The translations under genes and the position numbers were made by a program. From Thermotalea metallivorans (GTDB lineage Bacteria > Bacillota > Clostridia > Peptostreptococcales > Thermotaleaceae), in NCBI RefSeq assembly GCF_001562415.1, contig NZ_LOEE01000021.1:1-64000 (forward strand): a stretch of 64,000 nucleotides of DNA. Direction: 5' to 3'. The notes under the pieces were generated by a model. The model worked only from the letters and a program-made list of their open reading frames with translations. It was not told where the DNA came from and made no database searches. Positions within the stretch are counted from its first letter, which is position 1. Every line of letters starts with the position of its first letter. Shown here in pieces: positions 35,616-43,594 of this stretch.

Positions 35616-36011
35616 ATGGTCAATCATAATCTAGAGAACCCGGAATACGGTCAAATAAAAATAGCAGATGAAGTGGTAGGAATTATCGCTGGGCTTGCTG
35701 CTACAGAAGTGCCGGGTGTTGCAGGCATGAGCGGCGGCATCGCCGGTGGCATTGCAGAGATGCTGGGAAGAAAGAATTTATCAAAAGGAGTAAAGGTTGA
35801 AGTCGGAGAAAAAGAAGCGGCTGTCGACTTATTTATCATCGTGGAATATGGCGTAAAGATTCCAGATGTCTCCTGGCAAATCCAAGAAAGTGTAAAAAAG
35901 GCAGTTGAAACCATGACCGGATTGAAGGTTGTAGAAGTAAATATTCATGTGCAGGGTGTAAATCTTGAGAAAGACAACAAAGACGAAGAAATTATACAAA
36001 GAGTAAAATAA
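35616..36011 (+). CDS. Asp23/Gls24 family envelope stress protein (YqhY type)
   Basis: This 131-residue Asp23 domain protein has the Gly-rich GVAGMSGGIAGGIAEML loop and VDLFIIVEYGVKIPDVSW. Family members sit at the membrane through AmaP and are induced by envelope or alkaline stress; in Bacillus the yqhY paralogue is linked to fatty acid control and lies near nusB, as here. A perfect 23-bp hairpin begins at its stop codon. Confidence 0.88.
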   Translation: MVNHNLENPEYGQIKIADEVVGIIAGLAATEVPGVAGMSGGIAGGIAEMLGRKNLSKGVKVEVGEKEAAVDLFIIVEYGVKIPDVSWQIQESVKKAVETMTGLKVVEVNIHVQGVNLEKDNKDEEIIQRVK

Positions 36012-36059
36012 ACATTGAAACTAACCCTCTGATTGCTCAGAGGGTTAGTTTCAATGTTT
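36010..36059 (+). terminator. 23-bp perfect hairpin between asp23 and amaP
   Basis: Bases 36010-36032 pair without mismatch with 36037-36059 around a TTGC loop. TTTT follows in part from the stem. The length is well beyond a typical terminator and the stop codon lies in the left arm. It may terminate, attenuate, or act as an RNase III site. Confidence 0.7.
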
Positions 36060-36077
36060 TAAGAAAGGGGTTTTTGT

Positions 36078-36614
36078 ATGAACATGCTGGATCGAATCTT
36101 TTTGACCATATACAGCCTGATTATTGGTATATTTTCCTTTTTTCTTCTGTTTGTGCCCTTTTATGAAGATGCCTATTGGTGGACAAGCCACATATTAAAC
36201 ATTTACAAGTTTGACTGGAAATATGTGATAATTCCTGGAATTTTTCTAGCCGTCAGTGCCCGATTTCTTATCTCCGGCTTGCGGGTAAACACATCAAAAA
36301 ATAAAGGGATCATAAGGCATACATCCTATGGTGAGATAAAAATTTCTTTGCATACGATCGAAAGTATGGCCCAAAGATCTGCCAGAGAAATATCAGGTCT
36401 TCGGGATATTCGTGCCGCCGTGTATCCCCTTGCCGAAGGAATTATGATCCATATTACCGCTTTTGCGGCACCGGATGCCAACATTCCTGAAACAACGGTA
36501 AAAGTGCAGCAAACCATCAAAAATTATATCGAGCAATATACAGGCATTGAGGTAAGAGAAATAAAAGTAAGCATAGAGGATATTGCTTCAATCAGTAAGG
36601 GAAGGGTAGAATAG
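36078..36614 (+). CDS. amaP: Alkaline shock response membrane anchor protein AmaP
   Basis: The 178-residue protein has two N-terminal membrane helices (YSLIIGIFSFFLLFVPF and YVIIPGIFLAVSARFLIS) and a C-terminal Asp23-like domain (GEIKISLHTIESMAQRSA). In Staphylococcus AmaP tethers Asp23 to the membrane. The two proteins are encoded side by side here. Confidence 0.88.
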   Translation: MNMLDRIFLTIYSLIIGIFSFFLLFVPFYEDAYWWTSHILNIYKFDWKYVIIPGIFLAVSARFLISGLRVNTSKNKGIIRHTSYGEIKISLHTIESMAQRSAREISGLRDIRAAVYPLAEGIMIHITAFAAPDANIPETTVKVQQTIKNYIEQYTGIEVREIKVSIEDIASISKGRVE

Positions 36615-36618
36615 AGAT

Positions 36619-36861
36619 ATGAGGGGTATGATAATCAATAAAGAAAAAATCATGGACGTGCTGTGGCACCATTGGGGAAAGATGGTGGGCATGCTTACAG
36701 GTTTGGTATTTAGCTTATTGGTGATTTTTATCGGCATCCTCAAGACTATATTTATAGGCGTGTGTATCTATATAGGCTATGTTATTGGCAAAAAGATTGA
36801 TAATAAAGAAGATTTATGGGAGTTTCTGGATAGAATATTGCCACCGGGAAATTTAAAATAA
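36619..36861 (+). CDS. DUF2273 small membrane protein
   Basis: The 80-residue protein has a hydrophobic centre (GMLTGLVFSLLVIFIGILKTIFIGVCIYIGYVIG) likely forming two helices. The DUF2273 family accompanies Asp23 and AmaP genes in many Firmicutes. It starts 5 bases after amaP. Function unknown. Confidence 0.85.
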   Translation: MRGMIINKEKIMDVLWHHWGKMVGMLTGLVFSLLVIFIGILKTIFIGVCIYIGYVIGKKIDNKEDLWEFLDRILPPGNLK

Positions 36862-36955
36862 ATTTTACATACATATACATATCCTATTTTGAGTCACAAT
36901 ATTGAAAAGAACATCAAGCATCAATAAAGAGATTTGTACAACTAGGAGGATATCA

Positions 36956-37354
36956 ATGAGTAGAAAATTAGCCCGAGAAATGACTATGAAATTAATTTAT
37001 CAAATGGATATACAGGGAGATTTTTCCGAAGAAATCATTGATCGCTTTATTGGCGAATTGCCCGATGATGAACAACAAAATACATATATCCGGGATGTAG
37101 CAGGAAAATACCTGGAACATAAAGCAGCAATTGATCAAAAAATTGAGCAGCATGCCTTTGAATGGAAATTAGATAGGATGCCCAAGGTGGATGCGGCTAT
37201 ATTAAGACTGGCCGTTGCGGAAATATTTTATCGAGAGGATATTCCCGAGAGTGTTGCTATTAACGAAGCCGTAGAATTGGCCAAAAAGTATAGTACAGAC
37301 CATTCGGGTAGCTTTATTAATGGAATTTTAGGCAGTCTTGTGGAGAAGAAGTGA
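36956..37354 (+). CDS. nusB: Transcription antitermination factor NusB
   Basis: This 132-residue all-helical protein starts SRKLAREMTMKLIYQMD and has the conserved C-terminal AVELAKKYSTDHSGSFINGILG. With NusE it binds boxA RNA in rRNA antitermination. AGGAGG lies 8 bases before ATG 36956; the frame is open further upstream without an RBS. Nearby folD, xseA, xseB and ispA repeat the Bacillus gene order. Confidence 0.94.
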   Translation: MSRKLAREMTMKLIYQMDIQGDFSEEIIDRFIGELPDDEQQNTYIRDVAGKYLEHKAAIDQKIEQHAFEWKLDRMPKVDAAILRLAVAEIFYREDIPESVAINEAVELAKKYSTDHSGSFINGILGSLVEKK

Positions 37355-37359
37355 TCATT

Positions 37360-38310
37360 ATGAAACAATATTATTTAGGGATTGATACGAGCAATTATAC
37401 AACATCCGTTGCGATTATTGATGAAAAGGAAAAATTAATTTATGAAAACAGAAAACTGCTGGAAGTGAAGAAAGGGGAGAGGGGATTAAGACAGTCGGAT
37501 GCCCTCTTTCAACATGTTTTGACCATCCCCGCCTTATTTGAGAATATTTCGAAATATATCGATTGCCGGCACATAAAAAAAGTCAGCGCCAGCAGCAGGC
37601 CCAGACCTGTGGAAGGTTCATACATGCCGGTTTTTAGCGTAGGAGTGTCCTTTGGAAAAACCTTAGCCCATGTTCTCAATTGCCCCTATGTGGAATTCAG
37701 TCATCAGGAAAATCATATCAAAGCAGCAGAGTGGTCCATTGGAGAATCCTTAGGAGAAAGGTTTATTGCTGTTCATACTTCCGGTGGAACCACGGAGATA
37801 TTGGGAGTAGAAAAAAAACATGGCAGGGGCTATCATATTCAAATCTTAGGCGGAACCAAAGATATCAGCGCTGGACAACTAATTGATCGTATCGGCGTAA
37901 AGCTGGGGCTCAATTTCCCTGCCGGAAAATATTTGGACGGTATGGCGGAAGCAGCAGAAGAAAATGATTTTAGCCTCCCTGTATCTGTGAAAGGCAGCCA
38001 TATCAACTTCTCCGGGCCTGAAACAATGGCCGCAAGATCCATTGAAAAGCATATGGATGCAGGTAAGGTTGCAAAGGCGGTGTTTCAATGTATATCCGTA
38101 TCTTTGGAAAAGGCTGTTGCCCATACATGTGCAATGACCGGTTTGAAACAAGTATTGATGATAGGCGGTGTGGCTTCCAGCACCTATCTGCGGAAGCATT
38201 TGAACAAAAGCCTTAGAAAAAAAAATATTCAGATCTATTTTGGAGATGCAAAGTATTGTACTGACCATGCCATTGGAACAGCATTGTTGGGATTGGAAAA
38301 CAATCTATAA
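37360..38310 (+). CDS. TsaD/Kae1 paralogue (O-sialoglycoprotein endopeptidase-like)
   Basis: The 316-residue ASKHA-fold protein has the nucleotide-binding start YLGIDTSNYTTSVA, a metal-binding HQENH motif near residue 115 (TsaD has HxxxH here), HTSGGTTEI near 138 and a C-terminal GGVASSTYLR. It differs from true TsaD, which starts with an ETSCDET-like motif, so it is probably a paralogue rather than the t6A synthase. Role unknown; the gene lies between nusB and folD. Confidence 0.8.
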   Translation: MKQYYLGIDTSNYTTSVAIIDEKEKLIYENRKLLEVKKGERGLRQSDALFQHVLTIPALFENISKYIDCRHIKKVSASSRPRPVEGSYMPVFSVGVSFGKTLAHVLNCPYVEFSHQENHIKAAEWSIGESLGERFIAVHTSGGTTEILGVEKKHGRGYHIQILGGTKDISAGQLIDRIGVKLGLNFPAGKYLDGMAEAAEENDFSLPVSVKGSHINFSGPETMAARSIEKHMDAGKVAKAVFQCISVSLEKAVAHTCAMTGLKQVLMIGGVASSTYLRKHLNKSLRKKNIQIYFGDAKYCTDHAIGTALLGLENNL

Positions 38311-38325
38311 CTGGAGGGTGATTTT

Positions 38326-39171
38326 ATGACTGCTAAAATATTGGATGGTAAAAAACTTTCTAAGGAAATAAAAGAAAAAATAGCCAATGACATCAAGGCC
38401 TTGCAGAAAAGCAAGGGAATCATACCGGGTTTGGCAGTAATTATTGCAGGAGATGATGAAGCCTCCCATGTATATGTATCCATGAAGGAAAAGGCCTGCG
38501 AAAGTGTAGGAATGTACTCTAAATCATTTAAATTGCCAGGAACAATTACCCAAGAAGAACTGCTGAAAATTATAGACGAACTAAACGATGATGAAAAAAT
38601 CCATGGTATATTGGTGCAGTTGCCCCTTCCTCCGGGCATCGATGAGAGAATGGTCAACGAACGGATATTGCCTTCCAAGGATATTGACGGATTTCATGCC
38701 ATCAATCACGGGCGTCTTTTTTTAGGAGAAGATAGTTTGATTCCATGTACCCCAAAAGGAATCATTGAATTAATCAAATATACGGGTGTCCCCATATCTG
38801 GCAAACATGCCGTTGTAATCGGCAGGAGCAATATTGTAGGAAAACCGACGGCCATGCTGCTTTTGAGGGAAAATGCTACTGTCACCATATGTCATTCCAA
38901 GACAAAGGATTTGACCTCCCATGTAAGATCGGCTGATATCCTTGTTTCTGCCGCAGGAATTCCTAATCTTGTCCGAGGGAACATGGTAAAAGAAGGAGCT
39001 ATCGTTATCGATGCTGGTACAAGGGTAGTGGAGGATAAGCTGGTAGGAGACGTGAATTTTAATGAAGTAGAAAAAATTGCTTCATGGCTTACCCCCGTGC
39101 CTGGCGGCGTCGGGCCCATGACCATTGCCATGCTGTTGCAAAATACATTAAAGGCGGCAATGATGAAATGA
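38326..39171 (+). CDS. folD: Methylenetetrahydrofolate dehydrogenase / cyclohydrolase FolD
   Basis: This 281-residue bifunctional enzyme has the catalytic YVSMKEKAC segment near residue 50, QLPLPPG near 100, the NADP-binding VIGRSNIVGKP near 165 and the C-terminal PVPGGVGPMTIAML. It interconverts methylene- and formyl-tetrahydrofolate. CTGGAGGG precedes the ATG; the stop overlaps the xseA start. Confidence 0.95.
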   Translation: MTAKILDGKKLSKEIKEKIANDIKALQKSKGIIPGLAVIIAGDDEASHVYVSMKEKACESVGMYSKSFKLPGTITQEELLKIIDELNDDEKIHGILVQLPLPPGIDERMVNERILPSKDIDGFHAINHGRLFLGEDSLIPCTPKGIIELIKYTGVPISGKHAVVIGRSNIVGKPTAMLLLRENATVTICHSKTKDLTSHVRSADILVSAAGIPNLVRGNMVKEGAIVIDAGTRVVEDKLVGDVNFNEVEKIASWLTPVPGGVGPMTIAMLLQNTLKAAMMK

Positions 39172-40430
39172 AAATAAGGGCTTTAAGTGTTTCTGAGTTA
39201 AATCAATATGTGAAAAGAATTTTATCCTCAGATCCTATATTAAGCAATATCCATCTTCGGGGAGAGGTTTCCAATTTCAAGGTACACAACAGCGGCCATG
39301 CGTATTTTTCTTTGAAAGACGAAAAAAGTAAAGTGAACTGCATCATGTTTAGAGAGAATTTCTCTAAATTAAAATACACCATCACAGAAGGGTTAAACGT
39401 GATTGTCAAAGGATATATTTCTGTCTATGAAAGAGATGGCCAATATCAGATGTATATCCGTGAAATGGAACCCGATGGCATCGGATCTCTCTATCTGGCA
39501 TTTCAACAGTTGAAGCGCAGACTGGAGCAAGAGGGTCTTTTTGACATCTCCCATAAGAAAAAAATTTCACGGTTCCCTAAAAAGATTGCTGTAATTACAT
39601 CCCCTACGGGAGCAGCCATTCGCGACATCATTTCTGTGATTCAAAGAAGAAATCCTACGGTGGATATTCTGATATATCCTGTTTTGGTGCAAGGGGAAAC
39701 TGCCAGTGGAGAAATCTCCCAGGCCATTCATCGATTAAATTGTTTAAAAAATATCGATATCATTATTCTTGGCAGAGGTGGAGGCTCCATAGAAGAACTA
39801 TGGGCTTTCAACGAAGAAATTGTTGCACGAAGTATTTTCGCCTCACGAATACCCATTATTTCTGCCGTAGGCCATGAAACAGATTTTACAATTAGTGATT
39901 TTGTAGCAGATTTAAGAGCGCCTACCCCTTCTGCTGCAGCAGAGATGGCCGTACCCTATTATGGAGAACTGAAAAATACATTGGAAGGATATCGAAACTA
40001 CCTAAACCTAACCCTTTTGCATCAAATAAAAGAAAAGAAAAACTATCTTCAAAATTTTGGGAAGGACAGAATGGATAATTTACTTGACAGCAGACTGAGG
40101 GAAGAACAACAGCACCTGGATGCATTATGCAGGGATTTGCAGAATAACGTGGAGAATATATTCGAAAAAAAGAAAAACAGACTCATGGCTAGTGGATATA
40201 AGCTGGAAGTACTAAATCCTCTTTCTACTTTGTTTAGAGGATATGCCATTGCCTATGATGGGAAAAACAAAAATAACCTTTGTTCAGTAGATCAAGTAAA
40301 ATTAGGTGACGATATTCATATTATGTTAACTGACGGCAAATTATTATGTACAGTTGCGGACATTCATAAGGGGGAAGAAGGCATTGAAAATTTCAGAAAA
40401 CAAATGCAAGGAAAAAGATGTATCCTTTGA
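39168..40430 (+). CDS. xseA: Exodeoxyribonuclease VII large subunit
   Basis: The 420-residue protein has an N-terminal OB fold (LRGEVSNFKVHNSGHAYFSLKD) and the catalytic domain with AVITSPTGAAIRDI, GRGGGSIEELWAFNEE and SAVGHETDFTI, followed by a long coiled coil. With XseB it degrades single-stranded DNA. ATG 39168 overlaps the folD stop (ATGA). The frame is open further upstream but lies inside folD. Confidence 0.94.
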   Translation: MKIRALSVSELNQYVKRILSSDPILSNIHLRGEVSNFKVHNSGHAYFSLKDEKSKVNCIMFRENFSKLKYTITEGLNVIVKGYISVYERDGQYQMYIREMEPDGIGSLYLAFQQLKRRLEQEGLFDISHKKKISRFPKKIAVITSPTGAAIRDIISVIQRRNPTVDILIYPVLVQGETASGEISQAIHRLNCLKNIDIIILGRGGGSIEELWAFNEEIVARSIFASRIPIISAVGHETDFTISDFVADLRAPTPSAAAEMAVPYYGELKNTLEGYRNYLNLTLLHQIKEKKNYLQNFGKDRMDNLLDSRLREEQQHLDALCRDLQNNVENIFEKKKNRLMASGYKLEVLNPLSTLFRGYAIAYDGKNKNNLCSVDQVKLGDDIHIMLTDGKLLCTVADIHKGEEGIENFRKQMQGKRCIL

Positions 40431-40644
40431 AGATGCAATCAAGCGTCTTGAGGAAATCGTAAATCTTTTAGACGAAGGAAGCTTGACCTTGAATGAAACT
40501 TTGTCTTTATATGAAGAAGGAATTCGTTTATATAAATGCTGTAATGAAATATTAGAAAAAACGGAGCAAAAAATAACCATACTGATCAAGGGAGATGGGG
40601 AAAAGTACGAAGAAGTAGACTTTAAGGATTTTAAGGGGGAATAA
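40384..40644 (+). CDS. xseB: Exodeoxyribonuclease VII small subunit
   Basis: An 86-residue two-helix protein with FEDAIKRLEEIVNLLDEGSLTLNETLSLYEEGI, the full XseB signature. TTG 40384 lies 9 bases after AAGGGGG and overlaps the end of xseA by 47 bases, so subunit synthesis is coupled. Confidence 0.92.
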   Translation: MKISENKCKEKDVSFEDAIKRLEEIVNLLDEGSLTLNETLSLYEEGIRLYKCCNEILEKTEQKITILIKGDGEKYEEVDFKDFKGE

Positions 40645-40645
40645 T

Positions 40646-41536
40646 ATGGACTTAAAAGATATATTAGATGCCAAACTAAAAATTATTGACGACGCCTTGG
40701 AACAGTACCTGCCGAAAGAAAAAAACTGCCAGGATATTATTTTTGAATCCATGCGATACAGTGTATTTGCTGGAGGAAAAAGATTAAGACCGATTCTTAT
40801 GTTGGCAGCATGCGAATTTGCTGATGGAAAGATAGAAGATGTATTGCCCTTTTGCTGTGCAATTGAAATGATTCATACGTATTCTTTAATTCATGATGAC
40901 TTGCCGGCCATGGACAACGATGATTTCCGAAGGGGCAAGCTAACAAACCATAAAGTATATGGGGAAGGGATTGCAATTCTTGCCGGCGACGGACTCTTAA
41001 ACTATGCTTATGAGCTTATGTTGAAGGCTATATTGCAAAATCCGGTGAACTGGGAACGAAAGGTTGCAGCCATGTATGAAATTGCTTCAGCCTCAGGAAT
41101 TTACGGCATGATTGGCGGGCAAGTAATCGATTTGCTATCAGAAAACAAACAGATTGATGGTGAAACTTTGGATTTCATACATCTTCATAAAACTGCCGCC
41201 CTCATCATTGCCTCCATTCGAGCAGGGGCGATGATTGGAGGAGCTGACGAAACCATGATGGCCTGCCTTACGGAATATGGAAAAAATGTAGGCTTAGGCT
41301 TTCAAATCACCGACGATATATTAGATATCGTTGGCAACGAAGAGAAGCTAGGCAAAAAAGTGGGCAGTGATATAGAAAACCAAAAAGCTACTTATCCATC
41401 TATCCATGGTATGGAAAAGTCCGTACAGAAAGTTCAGGAGCTTTTTCATAAGAGTGTATCAGCAATGGAACAATATCATGAAAAGGCAGAATTTTTTATT
41501 CGACTTGCCGATTATTTGGTAAAAAGGGACTATTAG
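40646..41536 (+). CDS. ispA: Geranyl/farnesyl diphosphate synthase
   Basis: This 296-residue trans-prenyltransferase has the first Asp-rich motif DDLPAMDNDD near residue 83 and the second DDILD near 220, plus GGKRLRP. It condenses IPP with DMAPP and GPP to FPP. It lies 2 bases after xseB. Together with dxs 2 kb downstream it forms the isoprenoid part of the OLE locus. Confidence 0.94.
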   Translation: MDLKDILDAKLKIIDDALEQYLPKEKNCQDIIFESMRYSVFAGGKRLRPILMLAACEFADGKIEDVLPFCCAIEMIHTYSLIHDDLPAMDNDDFRRGKLTNHKVYGEGIAILAGDGLLNYAYELMLKAILQNPVNWERKVAAMYEIASASGIYGMIGGQVIDLLSENKQIDGETLDFIHLHKTAALIIASIRAGAMIGGADETMMACLTEYGKNVGLGFQITDDILDIVGNEEKLGKKVGSDIENQKATYPSIHGMEKSVQKVQELFHKSVSAMEQYHEKAEFFIRLADYLVKRDY

Positions 41537-41553
41537 ATGGAGGAGGTAGAAAA

Positions 41554-41997
41554 GTGCTGTTTTTAGAGCAAATGGCAAAGAACCAAGTTTTTATTGTGGC
41601 CTTGGTATCTTGGTTTGTCGCACAAACATTGAAGGTAATTTATACCCTCATAAAAGATAAAAAGCTAAATCTGTACAGGTTTGTGGGATCAGGGGGCATG
41701 CCCAGTTCCCATTCGTCTTTAGTAATGGGTTTGTCAACAGCCGTAGGGTTAAAAAGCGGGTGGGATTCCATTCCCTATGCCATCGCATTATCTTTTGCAT
41801 TAATTATCATGTACGATGCATCCGGTGTTAGAAGAGCCGTAGGCAAACAAGCAATTATATTAAACAAAATCATTGAAGATCGACATCATCATAAACCCAT
41901 TGGGGAACAGCGATTGAAAGAATTGATAGGACATACTCCTTTCGAAGTTTTTGCCGGTGCTATTCTCGGGATCATTATCGCCAACCTGATGATTTGA
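41554..41997 (+). CDS. Divergent PAP2 family membrane protein (YuiD-like)
   Basis: The 147-residue membrane protein belongs to the divergent PAP2 / DUF212 family, with the phosphatase-like motifs GGMPSSHSS near residue 47, YDASGVRRAVGKQA and GHTPFEVFAGA. It may act on lipid or prenyl phosphates, which would fit ispA upstream. GTG 41554 follows AGGAGG. The promoter of OLE RNA overlaps its stop codon. Confidence 0.86.
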   Translation: MLFLEQMAKNQVFIVALVSWFVAQTLKVIYTLIKDKKLNLYRFVGSGGMPSSHSSLVMGLSTAVGLKSGWDSIPYAIALSFALIIMYDASGVRRAVGKQAIILNKIIEDRHHHKPIGEQRLKELIGHTPFEVFAGAILGIIIANLMI

Positions 41998-42022
41998 ATT
42001 CATATGTAAACTATGCTATAAT
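41994..42022 (+). promoter_or_regulatory. Sigma-A promoter of OLE RNA
   Basis: TTGAAT (41994-41999), exactly 17 bases, then TATAAT (42017-42022). Transcription would start near 42029, just before the OLE RNA 5' region. Confidence 0.75.
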
Positions 42023-42029
42023 ATTATCT

Positions 42030-42655
42030 GGCTTATAAAGACCATGGCAGAGACAGGAAGTGGCGCAGTATTCTAGTCAGTACTGCCATTTCTGAAGGCG
42101 GGGCTAAAAATCCGTCGAAGGGCACATCGATGAAGTTCCTGGTTTCGGCTGCCGACGCCCAGTCGGGGGTCGGTGCTGGGAGTAAGGTGAAGGGGGCGAT
42201 CCACAATGGCATGTGGGCGATGACCCTCTCACCGTGGAGACCTAAAAGAAGGACCCTGTCCGTATTTTAGGATAAACCTGCAGGGTGGTACCAATTCTTG
42301 ACGATTGTGTGCTACATGCAGCGTAGCCTGCCTTGAGTGGGATTTGGTGGATAATAGATTGCAGGTATGATGCCTATCGGCCAATGGGTATGATACTATT
42401 GCTATTCGAAACCTTTTCTGCAAAAGAGGCTAGGAAATGGTTTGGCTGTCGAGGAAAACTCCTAGACTGTTCCTTTGGAGGCATATTGGGGATTACAGTG
42501 CGGACTCAGTGGCAATCTAGTCTTACCTTTGGCGACAGGGTAAAAATGGATTTAAAGGGAAACCGCTGATTTGGCGACAAACCAGTACCCATTTGGGAAA
42601 GCCTACTAGACCTAAGCCGCAAAATTTACTCAATATGCTGCCACTTCCTGCATCA
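42030..42655 (+). ncRNA. ole: OLE RNA (ornate, large, extremophilic RNA)
   Basis: A GC-richer, ORF-poor stretch of about 610-625 nt is closed by an 11-bp perfect helix, CAGGAAGTGGC (42054-42064) / GCCACTTCCTG (42640-42650). It contains many internal stems. Length, lack of coding, and position between ispA and dxs with oapA next to it match OLE RNA as described in Bacillus halodurans and related anaerobes. OLE RNA forms a membrane RNP with OapA and is linked to cold, alcohol and magnesium stress. Ends are approximate: the 5' end is set from the promoter and the 3' end from the closing helix. Confidence 0.9.
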
Positions 42656-42732
42656 TAAGATAGATTTGCATAAGAAAAAATTTTATTGTTCATCATTTTC
42701 ATGGATTATAGAAAAGCCGATGCTGATGCAAT

Positions 42733-42880
42733 CAGTTCAGACGAAAGATAAGACAATCATGCTGATGAACCCTTGAGATTTAGGCTTCGCCGAGAATTAG
42801 CAAGGCGCTTTTTTCTTTTTTTTAAAAAAGCGGTGCAGCTCTGAGCGGAAAGCCAAATCTCAAGGGTTTGTCTGCAGACT
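42733..42880. repeat. Foldback repeat element copy 2, between OLE RNA and oapA
   Basis: About 148 bp with inverted repeats AACCCTTGAGATTTAGGCTT (42768-42787) and AAGCCAAATCTCAAGGGTTT (42850-42869), as in the other copies, but with a shorter centre. Outside it, hairpins CTGAT-GCA-ATCAG (42723-42735) and GCTG-TATGCTAT-CAGC (42884-42899) occur, though they are not clear duplicates of one another. The whole gap 42656-42949 holds no ORF. Confidence 0.8.
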
Positions 42881-42949
42881 CTAGCTGTATGCTATCAGCC
42901 TTTATAAAGATTTATTATCTTATTGAATGTTTTATAGGTGAGAATATAC

Positions 42950-43594
42950 ATGAAAATACAAACCAAGAAAATATCCCATAGAAAAAATAGAAATTTTAGA
43001 ACCGGGTTCCGTTTATATAATATCAGATGGGTAATACTCATCAGTGTATGGACATTTTTTTTAGCGGTGGGCATGAGCTTTGTCTCTGAAACTATATTGC
43101 GGAATGTAAACATATTCATTGCTTTTGCCATACTGATTATCATCGTTTTTACAGGTATCATTTTTGACTTGATTGGTATTGCCGTGGCATCAGCCAGGGA
43201 GACACCCTTTCACTCCATGGCAGCGAATAAAATGACGGGTGCAAAATTTGCAGTTAAATTAGTCAGAAATGCCGGTCCTGTAGCAAATTTCTGTAATGAC
43301 GTGATTGGTGATATTTGCGGTATCATCAGTGGGGCTGCCAGTGCCATTATTATCATCAAACTGAGTACCACCAGCACAATCAACATGTCCTTGCTTTCTG
43401 TATTTCTTAGCGGCATAGTGGCGGCTTTTACCGTGGGAGGAAAAGCCATTGCCAAAGAAATTGCACTGCGGAAGTCAAAAGAGATCGTTTTCTATGTAGG
43501 AAAGTTATTATATTATATTCATTTTAGGTTTGGTGTGGATTTTCTGCCCGATAGAAAACGAAATTGCAACCCAAAGAGAAAGAGAGATGAATAA
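42950..43594 (+). CDS. oapA: OLE-associated membrane protein OapA
   Basis: This 214-residue protein has four hydrophobic segments (WVILISVWTFFLAVGMSF; VNIFIAFAILIIIVFTGIIF; a Gly/Ala-rich IICGIISGAASAIIII-like part; LLSVFLSGIVAAFTVG). Between helices 2 and 3 is the conserved ETPFHSMAANKMTGAKFAVKLVRNA segment, recalling CNNM/DUF21 cation transporters. Basic residues are dense at the N-terminus, fitting RNA binding. OapA binds OLE RNA in Bacillus halodurans. ATG 42950 follows AGGTGAG; it overlaps dxs by 8 bases. Confidence 0.88.
   Translation: MKIQTKKISHRKNRNFRTGFRLYNIRWVILISVWTFFLAVGMSFVSETILRNVNIFIAFAILIIIVFTGIIFDLIGIAVASARETPFHSMAANKMTGAKFAVKLVRNAGPVANFCNDVIGDICGIISGAASAIIIIKLSTTSTINMSLLSVFLSGIVAAFTVGGKAIAKEIALRKSKEIVFYVGKLLYYIHFRFGVDFLPDRKRNCNPKRKRDE

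Noticed and set aside
42229-42569. Short ORFs on both strands within the OLE region
   Set aside because: No ribosome binding sites, no recognisable protein features, and they overlap an RNA with extensive pairing.
42030-42655. RNase P RNA or tmRNA
   Set aside because: The length is suggestive of a large structural RNA, but the conserved RNase P core segments and any tmRNA tRNA-like ends are absent, while the gene context and closing helix fit OLE RNA.
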